A model generated the notes under the pieces. It was not told the DNA's origin. It ran no database searches and saw only the letters and a program-made list of their open reading frames with translations. Position numbers and translations under genes: made by a program. From an uncultured Hyphomicrobiales bacterium (GTDB lineage: Bacteria; Pseudomonadota; Alphaproteobacteria; Rhizobiales; Beijerinckiaceae), in the NCBI GenBank assembly GCA_903861645.1, contig CAIOVE010000066.1:81068-145067 (forward strand): a DNA stretch of 64,000 nt. Reading direction: 5' to 3'. This document shows, piece after piece, positions 1-9,059 of this stretch (position 1 is the first letter of the stretch; every line of letters starts with the position of its first letter).

Positions 1-1903
1 CGCGCGGCTCGTAGCCCATGCGCCGGGCGACGCCCGCCGCCTCGATGGCGATCTGCGCGAGCTCGTGGGCGGTCGGCATTTCCGTGATCGCCGTGTCGGC
101 GACAAGGACCGGACGCGCGCGCGCCAGCACCAGCGAGGCGCCGATGAGCCGATGCCCCGGCCGCGTGTCGATGACGCGACGCACCTCCTCCAGCGCGATG
201 GAGAAATTGCGCGTCACGCCCGTCACCATCGCGTCGGCGTCGCCGCGCGCCACCATGGCCGCGGCGAAGGTGTTACGGTCGTTGTTGATGAGGCGCTGGC
301 AGTCGCGCATCAGATAACCCTGACGTTGCAGTCGCTCGTAGAGGAACTGTCCGTAAACATCGTTGCGCGCCGACAGCCGCGCGTTATGAATTTCGATGTT
401 CTTGTCCGACAGATCGAGGCCGGCGGCCTGCGCGTTGGCGCGCACGCGTTCCTCGCGCCCGACGAGCACCGCCTCGCCCAAGCCCAGATTGACGAAGGAC
501 ACGGCGGCGCGCAGCACCTGCTCCTCCTCGCCCTCGGCGAAGACGACGCGCTTGGGATAGCGCCGCACGCTTTCGAACACGCGCTGCAACGCGCCGGCGA
601 CCGGATCGCGCCGCGCCGACAATTGCGCCTTGTAGGTCTTTTCATCCGCGATGGGCTTGCGCGCCACGCCCGTCTCCATCGCCGCCCTGGCGACGGCGGC
701 GGGCACGACGCTGATCAGCCGCGGATCGAAGGGCACGGGAATGATGTAGTCGCGCCCGAATTTCGGCCGCGCGCCCTGATAGGCGGCGGCGACCTCGTCG
801 GGCACGTCCTCGCGCGCGAGTTCGGCGAGCGCGTGGGCCGCGGCGATCTTCATTTCCATGTTGATGGTGGTGGCGCGCACGTCGAGCGCGCCGCGGAAGA
901 TGTAGGGAAAGCCAAGAACGTTGTTGACCTGATTGGGATAGTCCGAGCGTCCCGTCGCCATGATCGCGTCGTCGCGCACGGCGGCGACTTCCTCCGGCGT
1001 GATTTCTGGATCGGGATTGGCCATGGCGAAGATGATCGGATTTTTCGCCATCGACGCGACCATGGCCGGCGTGATCGCGCCCTTCACCGACAGGCCATAG
1101 AAGACGTCCGCGCCTTCCATCGCCTCGGCCAGCGTGCGCCGGTCGGTCTTGACGGCGTGCGTCGACTTCCACTGGTTCATGCCCTCGGTGCGCCCTTCGT
1201 AAATGACGCCCTTGGTGTCGCAGAGAATGACGTTCTCCGGCGCGAAGCCGATCGCCTTGATGATGTCGAGACAGGCGATGCCCGCCGCGCCCGCGCCATT
1301 GCAGACCAGTTTCGTCTTCTTGATGTCGCGACCCGTCAACGCGAGCGCGTTGATGAGGCCCGCGCTCGAGATGATGGCCGTGCCGTGCTGATCGTCATGG
1401 AAGACGGGTATGTCCATCAACTCGCGCAGGCGCTGCTCGATGATGAAACACTCGGGCGCCTTGATGTCCTCGAGATTGATGCCGCCGAAACCCGCCAGAT
1501 ATTTCACCGCGTTGATGAACTCGTCGGCATCCTCGGTGGCGATTTCGAGATCGATGGAATCGATGTCGGCGAAGCGCTTGAACAGCACCGACTTGCCTTC
1601 CATCACGGGCTTCGACGCCAGCGCGCCGAGATTGCCGAGCCCGAGAATGGCCGTGCCGTTCGAGATGACGGCGACCAGGTTGCCCTTGGTCGTGTAATCG
1701 AAGGCGAGCGCTGGGTCGCGCGCGATGGCGAGCACCGGCACGGCGACGCCCGGCGAATAGGCCAGCGACAGATCGCGCTGCGTCGCCATCGGCTTGGTGG
1801 CGACGATCTCGAGCTTGCCGGGGCGCCCGCGCGAATGGAATTGCAGGGCTTCCTGATCCGTGATCGTCGGACGCTTGGGCGTGTGGGTGCTGTCGTCGGC
1901 CAT
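1..1903 (-). CDS. maeB: NADP-dependent malic enzyme with phosphotransacetylase-like C-terminus (partial)
   Basis: Oxidative decarboxylation of malate to pyruvate, supplying NADPH and pyruvate in the cytoplasm. About 634 codons are present and the gene runs off the left edge. The N-terminal malic domain shows AYSPGVAVP at residues 48-56, lysines 98 and 104, and FHDDQHGTA at 168-176. The NAD(P)-binding loop CNGAGAAG is at 201-208. From about residue 430 the protein continues into the phosphotransacetylase-like domain typical of the roughly 760-residue MaeB form; that domain is usually regulatory rather than catalytic. The ATG at 1903 was chosen because the protein starts there with a normal family N-terminus. 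It is divergent from the binding-protein gene at 2074. The large plus-strand frame across it is only its shadow. Confidence 0.93.
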   Translation of the reverse strand, partial: MADDSTHTPKRPTITDQEALQFHSRGRPGKLEIVATKPMATQRDLSLAYSPGVAVPVLAIARDPALAFDYTTKGNLVAVISNGTAILGLGNLGALASKPVMEGKSVLFKRFADIDSIDLEIATEDADEFINAVKYLAGFGGINLEDIKAPECFIIEQRLRELMDIPVFHDDQHGTAIISSAGLINALALTGRDIKKTKLVCNGAGAAGIACLDIIKAIGFAPENVILCDTKGVIYEGRTEGMNQWKSTHAVKTDRRTLAEAMEGADVFYGLSVKGAITPAMVASMAKNPIIFAMANPDPEITPEEVAAVRDDAIMATGRSDYPNQVNNVLGFPYIFRGALDVRATTINMEMKIAAAHALAELAREDVPDEVAAAYQGARPKFGRDYIIPVPFDPRLISVVPAAVARAAMETGVARKPIADEKTYKAQLSARRDPVAGALQRVFESVRRYPKRVVFAEGEEEQVLRAAVSFVNLGLGEAVLVGREERVRANAQAAGLDLSDKNIEIHNARLSARNDVYGQFLYERLQRQGYLMRDCQRLINNDRNTFAAAMVARGDADAMVTGVTRNFSIALEEVRRVIDTRPGHRLIGASLVLARARPVLVADTAITEMPTAHELAQIAIEAAGVARRMGYEPR

Positions 1904-2073
1904 GAAGGGCGCTCGCTCCTCGGTGGCTTCCCGACGTTGGGCGCGGGAAGCAATCCCGCGACCTTACAGGCGCGGGACGTCGAACAAAAGCCGCCATTGG
2001 TTTGACAGGCGCCCGACGCGGGGCGACCATGCGCGTAAAGGGCGGCGCGCGCCCGACACGCGGAGGAATCGCC

Positions 2074-3090
2074 ATGAAGCACGCGGTCGCGGCGCTGGTC
2101 GCCCTGCTCGCCTCGCCATGCGTGGCCCGCGCGCAGGCGCCTTCATGGATCATTCCCGAAATACTGGCGGCGGCGAAGGCCGAGGGCACGCTGACGGTCT
2201 ATTCCTCGACCAACGAGCAGGAAGGCCTGCCGTTGTGGAAGCTCTACGAGGACGCGACCGGCATCAAGGTCAACTACGTGCGCAACGCGGAGGGACCGAT
2301 GCTGTCGAAGATCGCGCTGGAGGCGCGCACGGGACAACAATCATGGGACGTCCAGAACGCCGGCTCCGTCAATCAGATCCCGCCCGCCCTCGTGCTGGAA
2401 TGGGCTCCGCCGCTCGCCAGCGAGATCATGCCCGAGGCGCGCGACCCCAACAAACGCTGGCATGGCGTTTACGCCGGCTACAACGCGCCGCAATACAACA
2501 CCAATCTCGTCAAGCCCGACGACCTGCCCAAAAGCTACGAGGACTTTTCGCGGCATCGCGAATGGGCCGGCAAGGTCGTCATCGAGGGCACCGACCGCGA
2601 ATGGATGGAATCGATCTTCATCCATTACGGTCGCGACAGGGGCCGCAAGCTGCTTGAGGACATCGTCGCGACGCTCAACCCGATCGTGCTCGACGGGCAT
2701 TTCGCCATGGCGCGCCAGATCGCGTCGGGCGAATACCCGATCATGTTGACCAATTACACGATGTTGACGACCAATCTGAAGCAGCAGGGCGCGCCGACCG
2801 ATTATCTGCCGCTTGATCCCGTGTCGGTATGGTTCGGCATGGTCGGCGTCAACAAGAACGCCCCGCACCCGAACGCGGCGAAACTGGCGGCGAATTTCCT
2901 GCTCAGCCGCGAGGCGCAGGCGTTGTCTTCCACCCTCGGCGGGCGCATCCCCACGCGACCCGACGTGGCCTCGAACCCGCCCGACGTGCGCGCCCGCCTT
3001 GGCCAGAAAAAGCTGATCTTCCTGCAACTGTCGGCCGATCAGGCGAAGGCCTCGCAAAAGACCTTCGACGAGATATTCAGAAAGCGCTGA
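2074..3090 (+). CDS. ABC transporter substrate-binding protein, iron/family-1 type
   Basis: A periplasmic binding protein of 338 residues. A cleavable signal peptide ends near ARAQA (about residues 18-22), followed by AKAEGTLTVYSSTNEQEG, the usual opening of the Fe3+/polyamine-like binding proteins (family 1, AfuA-like). The ATG at 2074 is preceded by a CGGAGG ribosome site at 2061; the open frame extends to 2002 but lacks a good site. No permease or ATPase gene is adjacent: malic enzyme lies upstream and divergent, acuI downstream and convergent with a 3-base gap. The ligand cannot be told from sequence, and many Rhizobiales members of this group are orphan binders of small organic acids or metals. 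Confidence 0.85.
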   Translation: MKHAVAALVALLASPCVARAQAPSWIIPEILAAAKAEGTLTVYSSTNEQEGLPLWKLYEDATGIKVNYVRNAEGPMLSKIALEARTGQQSWDVQNAGSVNQIPPALVLEWAPPLASEIMPEARDPNKRWHGVYAGYNAPQYNTNLVKPDDLPKSYEDFSRHREWAGKVVIEGTDREWMESIFIHYGRDRGRKLLEDIVATLNPIVLDGHFAMARQIASGEYPIMLTNYTMLTTNLKQQGAPTDYLPLDPVSVWFGMVGVNKNAPHPNAAKLAANFLLSREAQALSSTLGGRIPTRPDVASNPPDVRARLGQKKLIFLQLSADQAKASQKTFDEIFRKR

Positions 3091-3093
3091 GAC

Positions 3094-4080
3094 TCAACCG
3101 ACCTCGACGACGACGCGCCCGCGCACCTTGCCGTCGAGAATGTCGCGGGCGGTGTCAATGACGCGGTCGAAGGGAATCGTGGTCGTCATCGCGGCGAGGC
3201 GCGCGCCATCGAGATCGCGCGCCAGGCGCGCCCACGCCTCGATGCGGCGGGCCATCGGACACATGACGCTGTCGACGCCCAGCAGCGACACGCCGCGCAG
3301 GATGAACGGCGCGACGGTCGCCGGCAGGTCCATGCCCTGCGCGAGGCCGCAGGCCGCGACGGCGCCCGCGTATTTCGTCTGCGCCAGCAGGTTGGCGAGC
3401 GTGTGCGAACCAACGCTGTCGACGCCCGCCGCCCAGCGCTCCTTGCCGAGCGGGCGGCTCTTCTCCGACAGTTCCTTGCGCTCGATGATTTCGGCGGCGC
3501 CAAGGCCCCTCAGGTAATCGGCTTCCTCGGGACGCCCCGTGGAGGCGATCACCGACCAGCCCGCCTGGGCCAGTAACGCGACCGCGACCGAGCCGACGCC
3601 GCCCGCGGCGCCCGTGACGACGGCCGGACCATCGGCGGGCTTCAATCCATGCCGTTCGAGCGCGAGCACGCACAGCGCCGCCGTCAGGCCCGCCGTGCCG
3701 ATGGACATGGCTTGCGCCGCGGACAGCCCCGCCGGCAGCGGCGCGAGCCAGTCGCCGCGCACCCGCGCGCGTTGCGCGTAGCCGCCGAGATGCGTTTCGC
3801 CAACGCCCCATCCCGTCAGCACGACCGCGTCGCCCGGCTTGAAGCCGGCGTGGGCGGAGCTTTCGACCACGCCGGAAAAATCAATGCCGGGGATCATGGG
3901 AAAGCGTCGCACGACGGGCGACTTGCCGGTGATCGCGAGTCCATCCTTGTAGTTGACCGTCGAATGGGTGACGCGCACGGTCACGTCGCCGTCCATCAGG
4001 TCGGCGTCGTCGAAATCCACGTAAGACGCCGCCGTGCCGGTCTCGGTCTTGTCGATGCGGATGGATTTGAACGTCGCCAT
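3094..4080 (-). CDS. acuI: Acrylyl-CoA reductase-type MDR oxidoreductase (AcuI/YhdH family)
   Basis: Zinc-free medium-chain reductase of 328 residues, the family length. AcuI enzymes reduce acryloyl-CoA to propionyl-CoA with NADPH and help detoxify acrylate-like compounds. Visible signatures are [19 protein letters not shown] near residues 40-58, [10 protein letters not shown] near 63-72, and the dinucleotide loop [10 protein letters not shown] at 157-166. The start is the ATG at 4080. The gene faces the upstream binding-protein gene tail to tail and is followed in the same direction by nothing; the MFS gene lies 99 bases upstream on the same strand and may share its transcript. The exact substrate is inferred from family resemblance only. 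Confidence 0.85.
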   Translation of the reverse strand: MATFKSIRIDKTETGTAASYVDFDDADLMDGDVTVRVTHSTVNYKDGLAITGKSPVVRRFPMIPGIDFSGVVESSAHAGFKPGDAVVLTGWGVGETHLGGYAQRARVRGDWLAPLPAGLSAAQAMSIGTAGLTAALCVLALERHGLKPADGPAVVTGAAGGVGSVAVALLAQAGWSVIASTGRPEEADYLRGLGAAEIIERKELSEKSRPLGKERWAAGVDSVGSHTLANLLAQTKYAGAVAACGLAQGMDLPATVAPFILRGVSLLGVDSVMCPMARRIEAWARLARDLDGARLAAMTTTIPFDRVIDTARDILDGKVRGRVVVEVG

Positions 4081-4179
4081 TTCGTGCCTCCGGCCAGATG
4101 TCGGCGGCGACTTTTGGCTTGGGAACGCGACGCGTCAATAGCCGCGTCGCCCGGTCCGGCGCGTCTTTGGTCTAATCCG

Positions 4180-5430
4180 TCAGGCGGCGGCGAGCGCCTC
4201 GCCGCGCGCGACCGGCTTCTCGACGATCGGCAGATTGACGAGGGCGGAAAACACGCCAAAGCCGATGGAAAGCCACCAGATCGGCATGTAGGAGCCCAGC
4301 GACTCGCGCGCCCAGCCGGCGATCATCAGGCCGGAGAATCCGCCGATCTGATGCGACAGAAAGGCGAAACCGTAAAGCGTGGAGAAGTAGCGCGTGCCAA
4401 ACATGACACCGATCAGCGACGACGTCGGCGGCACCGTCGACAGCCACAACAGGCCGGACAGCGCGCCGAACAGATAGGCCGACCACGCCGTCGGCGGCAG
4501 CATAATGAACATCAGCGTCACCAGCGCGCGCGACAGATAGATTCCCGACAGCACCCAGCGCTTGGGGAAGCGCCCCGACAGCCAGCCCGACGACAGCGAT
4601 CCGAAAATATTGAAGATTCCGACGAGCGCGAAGGCCCAGTAACCGACCTGCGGTGGAATGCCCGCCTCGACGACGTATTTTTGGAAATGCACGGTGACGA
4701 AGGCGAGCTGAAACCCGCAGGTGAAGAAGCCGAGCACCAGCAGCACGTAGGAGCGGTGGTGGAAGGCCTCCACGAGGGCCTCCCGGAACGATTGTTGCGG
4801 CCCGACGGCGATTTTCGGCTGCGACTTCATCGGCGTGGACGCCACGAACTGGCACAGGGGAATGACGAAAAGCATCAGCGCGCCGAAGGCGATCGTCGTT
4901 GTCTGCCAGCCGAGGTTTCCGACCATGCCGCCCGCGATCGGCGAGAACAGAAACTGCCCGAAAGAGCCCGCCGCCGTGCCCGCGCCAAAGGCGAAGGAGC
5001 GCATGTGCTCCGGCACCAGCTTGGCGAGCGCGCCGATCACGAGGTTGAACGAACAGCCCGACAGGCCAAAGCCCATGAGCAGGCCGGCTGTCAGGGTGAA
5101 ACTCAGCGGCGTCGACGCATAGGCCATCAACGCGAGCCCGGACCCGTAAAGAATAAGTCCGATCGTCAGCACGCGGGCCGAACCGTAACGGTCCGCCATC
5201 GCGCCGGCGAAGGGCTGGCCCAGACCCCAGAACAGATATTGCAAGGCCATCGCATACGAGAAGACATCGCTGCCCCAGCCGCGATCCTTGAGGATCGGCA
5301 ACTGGAACACGCCCACCGCCGAGCGCGGCCCGAACGTGAGAATGGCGATGACACAACCGAACATGATGATCATTTCGGGCGGCAGACGCCGTTGCGCCGG
5401 CGGCGCCCGTTCGGTTGTCGATGTCGACAT
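4180..5430 (-). CDS. MFS transporter
   Basis: Major facilitator permease of 416 residues with about twelve hydrophobic helices. It begins with a cytoplasmic stretch MSTSTTERAPPAQRRLPPE, followed by the first helix. The segment LFWGLGQPFAGAMADRYGSA around residues 65-85 carries the family's loop 2-3 signature (DRYG). It resembles the monocarboxylate/oxalate-formate-like branch, but the substrate is unknown. The ATG at 5430 has AGGAC a few bases before it, better than the ATG that would extend the frame to 5520. It lies just upstream of acuI on the same strand, so a role in organic-acid exchange is plausible but inferred. Confidence 0.8.
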   Translation of the reverse strand: MSTSTTERAPPAQRRLPPEMIIMFGCVIAILTFGPRSAVGVFQLPILKDRGWGSDVFSYAMALQYLFWGLGQPFAGAMADRYGSARVLTIGLILYGSGLALMAYASTPLSFTLTAGLLMGFGLSGCSFNLVIGALAKLVPEHMRSFAFGAGTAAGSFGQFLFSPIAGGMVGNLGWQTTTIAFGALMLFVIPLCQFVASTPMKSQPKIAVGPQQSFREALVEAFHHRSYVLLVLGFFTCGFQLAFVTVHFQKYVVEAGIPPQVGYWAFALVGIFNIFGSLSSGWLSGRFPKRWVLSGIYLSRALVTLMFIMLPPTAWSAYLFGALSGLLWLSTVPPTSSLIGVMFGTRYFSTLYGFAFLSHQIGGFSGLMIAGWARESLGSYMPIWWLSIGFGVFSALVNLPIVEKPVARGEALAAA

Positions 5431-5609
5431 TTGCTGTCCTGGAGTTCTTGTTAATTGGGACTTTCGCCCCTCCCTCCACCTTTTTGAAGGATAGGGGGGC
5501 CAATGGCAACCTTGAGCCATGTCGCTCGCGCGGACGTGAATTGGCGGGATCGCATGGCTCGGGTACCAATATCAATGGTCGCCGGGGAGCGACTTTTGGG
5601 GGGAAAGCC

Positions 5610-6278
5610 ATGCTTCGTAAATCCTATTTGATCGCCGCCGGCCTGCTGGTCACCGCCACGTGGAGCCTCGAGGCCCGCGCGCAGGCGGCGAAGGAGCCGA
5701 TGACGTTTTTCGTTTCGAGCGTCGGCTCGGGCAAGGGCGCGGACCTCGGCGGCCTCGCGGGCGCGGACGCCATCTGCCAGAAGCTGGCGACGGACGCCGG
5801 CGCGGGCTCGTTGACCTGGCATGCCTATCTGAGCACGTCGAGCTACAAGGGCGGAACAATCGTCAACGCCCGCGACCGCATCGGCAATGGCCCATGGCAC
5901 AACGCCAAGGGCGAGCTGATCGCGCATAACATCGACGAGTTGCATGGCAAGAACAGCATCGTCTCGAAGCAGACGGCGCTGACCGAAAAAGGCGCCGTCG
6001 TGAATGGCCGCGGCGACACGCCCAACCAGCACGACATTCTCACGGGTTCGCGGCCCGACGGCACCGCGTTGCTCGGCGCGACGGACTCGACCTGCTCGAA
6101 CTGGACGAGCGGCGCGGACGACGGCTCGGCGATGCTGGGCCACCATGACCGCACCGGCCTGAGCCTCGATCCGCCCATGCTGTCGTGGAACTCGGCGCAC
6201 CCGTCGGCCGGGTGCAGCCAGCCGAAACTGGTGCAGACCGGCGGCGCGGGCCAGCTCTATTGTTTCGCGGTTCGCTGA
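5610..6278 (+). CDS. Secreted lectin-like (endostatin/C-type-lectin-fold-like) protein
   Basis: Exported protein of 222 residues with a signal peptide MLRKSYLIAAGLLVTATWS ending at about ARAQA (residue 26). The mature part has TFFVSSVGSGKGADLGGLAGADAIC, WHAYLST, ARDRIGNGPWHN and a paired-cysteine C-terminus (C-x-NWTSG and AGC...YCFAVR). This pattern is seen in secreted proteobacterial proteins often labelled lectin, with a C-type-lectin or endostatin-like fold. The start ATG follows a purine-rich GGGGGGAAAG. It is divergent from the MFS gene and only 6 bases from comF. The function is unknown; sugar or surface binding is inference from the fold resemblance. Confidence 0.65.
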   Translation: MLRKSYLIAAGLLVTATWSLEARAQAAKEPMTFFVSSVGSGKGADLGGLAGADAICQKLATDAGAGSLTWHAYLSTSSYKGGTIVNARDRIGNGPWHNAKGELIAHNIDELHGKNSIVSKQTALTEKGAVVNGRGDTPNQHDILTGSRPDGTALLGATDSTCSNWTSGADDGSAMLGHHDRTGLSLDPPMLSWNSAHPSAGCSQPKLVQTGGAGQLYCFAVR

Positions 6279-6284
6279 GCCAGA

Positions 6285-7115
6285 ATGGGGGCCATGAACG
6301 AGTGGCTCCCCGTCGGCGTTGAATCATCCAGCGCCCCCGAACGTCCCGCGTCGCGACCTCGAATCGCGGCGCGGCTGGGCGGCGTCGCCAGCCGCCTTGG
6401 CAAATACGCCCTCGATCTGGTCTATCCGCCTTCCTGCCTGTCGTGCCGGGCGGCGGTGGAGGCGCCGGGCACGCTCTGCCCGACCTGCTGGAACGCGGTG
6501 CGCTTCATCGACCGCCCCTATTGCGAACGTCTTGGCACGCCCTTCGCGCAGGATCTGGGGCCTGGCCTGCTATCGCCCGAGGCGATCGCCGATCCGCCGG
6601 TCTGGGCGCGCGCGCGCGCCGTGGCGATCTACGACGACGGCCCGGCCCGCGCCCTGATCCAGCGTCTCAAATATTATGACCGAATGGAAATCGCCCGCCC
6701 GCTCGGCCGTTGGATGACGCGCGCCGGCGCGGATATTCTGGAGGGCGCCGACCTGCTCGTCCCCGCGCCATTGCACCGGTTGCGGCTCGCGGGGCGCCGT
6801 TTCAATCAGGCCATGGCGCTGGCCGCCGAGGTGTCGCGCCAGACCGGCGTACCCGCCGATCCCCTCGCGCTCGAACGCGTCAAACCGACGCCACCACAGG
6901 TGGGCCTGTCGAAGATACAGCGCGCCGCCAACGTGCAGGGCGCATTTCGCGCGCCCGACGAGGCCCGCCCCCGACTGGAGGGCCGCCGGGTCGTTTTCGT
7001 CGACGACGTCCTGACCTCGGGAGCGACAAGCAACGCCGCGGCGCGCGCCCTGCTGCGGGCCGGCGCCGCCAGCGTCGATGTGCTGGTCTTCGCCCGCGTC
7101 GTGGTCGCGGGATGA
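6285..7115 (+). CDS. comF: ComF family phosphoribosyltransferase-like protein
   Basis: 276 residues with the two-part architecture of ComF/GntX proteins. A zinc ribbon with cysteines at 51, 54, 65 and 68 (CLSC...CPTC) is followed by a type I phosphoribosyltransferase domain ending in the PRPP loop VVFVDDVLTSGAT near residue 235-248. The central motif GRRFNQAMALA is also typical. ComF is linked to DNA uptake in transformable bacteria, but most proteobacterial homologues have no proven role. An ATG at 6294 is an alternative start. It sits directly after the lectin-like gene and 54 bases before grxC, so the three could be read together. Confidence 0.88.
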   Translation: MGAMNEWLPVGVESSSAPERPASRPRIAARLGGVASRLGKYALDLVYPPSCLSCRAAVEAPGTLCPTCWNAVRFIDRPYCERLGTPFAQDLGPGLLSPEAIADPPVWARARAVAIYDDGPARALIQRLKYYDRMEIARPLGRWMTRAGADILEGADLLVPAPLHRLRLAGRRFNQAMALAAEVSRQTGVPADPLALERVKPTPPQVGLSKIQRAANVQGAFRAPDEARPRLEGRRVVFVDDVLTSGATSNAAARALLRAGAASVDVLVFARVVVAG

Positions 7116-7169
7116 AGATATTGTGACGGGGCGACGACTTCCCATATAAGGGGCTCGAAGGAAGCCGAC

Positions 7170-7427
7170 ATGCCCAGCGTCACCATCTACACCAAAATGT
7201 ACTGCCCTTATTGCGACGCCGCCAAGGAGCTGCTGCGCAAGAAGAGCGTCGCCTTTGACGAGGTGTCCGTCGATGGCGACCGCGTCGCCCAGCAGGCCAT
7301 GGCGGCGCGCGCCAACGGGCGATCGACCGTGCCCCAGATTTTCATCGGCGAGACCCATGTCGGCGGCTGCGACGATCTTTACGGTCTCGAACAGGCGGGT
7401 CGTCTCGACGCCCTGCTGTCGGCCTGA
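7170..7427 (+). CDS. grxC: Glutaredoxin 3
   Basis: 85-residue dithiol glutaredoxin that reduces disulfides and glutathione-mixed disulfides using glutathione. The redox motif CPYC lies at residues 12-15. TVPQIFIGETHVGGCDDLY carries the cis-proline and the glutathione-binding GG-x-DD typical of GrxC. Length and start are standard for the family. It stands between comF and the DUF1178 gene (9-base gap), an arrangement consistent with a single transcript. Confidence 0.95.
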   Translation: MPSVTIYTKMYCPYCDAAKELLRKKSVAFDEVSVDGDRVAQQAMAARANGRSTVPQIFIGETHVGGCDDLYGLEQAGRLDALLSA

Positions 7428-7436
7428 CGCGCGCCC

Positions 7437-7949
7437 ATGATCAAGTATTCGCTGATTTGCGAGAACGACCACGAGTTCGAGAGCTGGTTCGCCGGCGCGG
7501 ATTCTTTCGACACGCAGGTCAAGCGCGGCTTTGTCGAATGTCCCGAGTGCCAGTCGCGGCTGGTAACGAAGGCGCTCATGGCGCCGGCGGTCTCCACCTC
7601 CAAGCGCAAGAACGCGACGCGCGCCATGGCCGCCATGGAGAGCGCGGCCGCGGCGGCCGCCGCCGCCTCGCCAACGCCCGCGACGCCCGCCCCGGCGGCG
7701 GCGCCCATGGCGCTCGTCGACGAGAAACAGCGCGAGATGCGCGCGATGATCCGCGAGCTGCACCAGAAGCTGACGGAAAATTCCACCGACGTCGGCGAGA
7801 ACTTTTCGAAGGAGGCGCGCGCCATGCACGATGGCGAGACGCCGCAACGCTCGATCCATGGCAAGGCGACCTTCGAGGAGGCCCGCGCGCTCGCCGAGGA
7901 GGGCATTCCGGTCCTGCCTCTGCCCGCCCTGCCCGACGACCGGAACTGA
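7437..7949 (+). CDS. DUF1178 family protein
   Basis: 170-residue cytoplasmic protein. The N-terminal part, MIKYSLICENDHEFESWF followed by a CPEC pair, resembles a small zinc-ribbon domain. An alanine/proline-rich linker comes next (residues about 70-95), then a helical region containing ELHQKLTENSTDVGENF and EARAMHDGE, which are DUF1178 hallmarks. No activity is established for the family. It follows grxC by 9 bases and ends 5 bases from the convergent lrgB stop. Confidence 0.88.
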   Translation: MIKYSLICENDHEFESWFAGADSFDTQVKRGFVECPECQSRLVTKALMAPAVSTSKRKNATRAMAAMESAAAAAAAASPTPATPAPAAAPMALVDEKQREMRAMIRELHQKLTENSTDVGENFSKEARAMHDGETPQRSIHGKATFEEARALAEEGIPVLPLPALPDDRN

Positions 7950-7954
7950 CCGGC

Positions 7955-8677
7955 CTACCGGCCAATCCATGAAATCAGGATCGGCGCGACAATCGACGTC
8001 AGCAGGGCGTTGAGGCCAATGGCGACGCCCGCGAAAGTCCCGGCCACCGGATCGACCTGAAAGGCGCGGGCCGTTCCGATGCCGTGCGAGGCGAGGCCCA
8101 CGGCGAAGCCCCGCGCGCGAAAATCCCTGATCCCCAGCGCGTTCATCATCGGCGTCACGATGATGGCGCCGAGAATGCCCGTCGAGATCACCAGCACGGC
8201 GGTCAACGCGGGGTCGCCGCCCAACTGTTCGGAAATCGCCATCGCGACACCCGCCGTCACCGACTTCGGCGCGAGCGAAATCAGCGTGCCACGCGGCGCG
8301 CCAAGCCAACTCGCGATCAGGATGGCCGAACCGCAGGCGACGACAGAGCCGACGACGAGCGCCGCCATCATCGGCGCAAGCGCGCGCGCGACCACGTCGC
8401 GGTTTTCATAGAGCGGCACCGCGAGCGCGACGGTCGCCGGCCCGAGCAGGAAATGGATGAATTGCGCGCCCTCGAAATAGGTCGCGTAATCGGTGCGGGT
8501 CGCCGCCAGCAAGACGCCGATGATCCACACCGAGTGCAGCACCGGATTGGTCAGCGGCCGCCGCTGAAGCGCGCGGGAAACCGCGTCGACGGCGGCGTAA
8601 ACAATGACCGTCACCGTCAGCCACAACAGCGGCGGGCGCGACAGATAGACCCACAGCGCGAAATCGCCCGACGCCAT
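7955..8677 (-). CDS. lrgB: LrgB/CidB family membrane protein
   Basis: 240-residue integral membrane protein with the LrgB signatures LAPKSVTAGVAMAISEQLGG and GLASHGIGTARAFQ. The family acts with LrgA in murein hydrolase control or in export of small metabolites such as pyruvate or glycolate; the actual substrate here is unknown. Its ATG (complement of 8675-8677) shares a base with the lrgA stop codon, so the two are translationally coupled. The open frame reaches far upstream to 9433, but that part overlaps lrgA and pyrE and is a shadow. Confidence 0.9.
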   Translation of the reverse strand: MASGDFALWVYLSRPPLLWLTVTVIVYAAVDAVSRALQRRPLTNPVLHSVWIIGVLLAATRTDYATYFEGAQFIHFLLGPATVALAVPLYENRDVVARALAPMMAALVVGSVVACGSAILIASWLGAPRGTLISLAPKSVTAGVAMAISEQLGGDPALTAVLVISTGILGAIIVTPMMNALGIRDFRARGFAVGLASHGIGTARAFQVDPVAGTFAGVAIGLNALLTSIVAPILISWIGR

Positions 8678-9051
8678 CAGCCGCCTCCCGTGAGGCGCGA
8701 CACAAGACGGAACGTCGCGACCGACGCCAGCAAGGCCAACACGGTCGAGACGACGAGCGCGGCGGCCAGCGCCACGCCGTTGGCGGCGAGAACGTCGAGG
8801 TTTCGCACCACGCCGACGCCGGCGGGAATGAACAGCAGCGACAGATGGGCGAGCAGGCTCTTGCCCGTCGTCTCGACCTCGCCCGACGTCAGGAATGCGG
8901 GCGCCCATGGGCGCGCGCGGTCGCGCGCGACGAGAACAACGAACAGCAGCGCCATGCCGAGAACCGGGCCCGGCACGGGCAACGCGAGGCTCCGCGCGAT
9001 CGCCTCGCCGACCAGCTGGCAGAACAGGATGAGGCCGAGACTCGCGATCAT
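8677..9051 (-). CDS. lrgA: CidA/LrgA family membrane protein
   Basis: About 124 residues with four hydrophobic helices. It opens MIASLGLILFCQLVGEAIAR and contains LPVPGPVLGMALLF and LLFIPAGVGV, all LrgA/CidA family marks. The ATG at 9051 is preceded by AAGGA at a reasonable distance; a TTG at 9063 overlapping the pyrE stop as TTGA is the alternative. It lies between pyrE and lrgB on the same strand with overlapping or nearly touching ends, so the three form one operon. Confidence 0.87.
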   Translation of the reverse strand: MIASLGLILFCQLVGEAIARSLALPVPGPVLGMALLFVVLVARDRARPWAPAFLTSGEVETTGKSLLAHLSLLFIPAGVGVVRNLDVLAANGVALAAALVVSTVLALLASVATFRLVSRLTGGG

Positions 9052-9059
9052 GCCGGCGA

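Noticed and set aside
65..2005. 646-codon open frame on the plus strand
   Set aside because: It lies antisense to maeB and is rich in Arg, Ala and His without domain patterns, as GC-rich shadow frames are.
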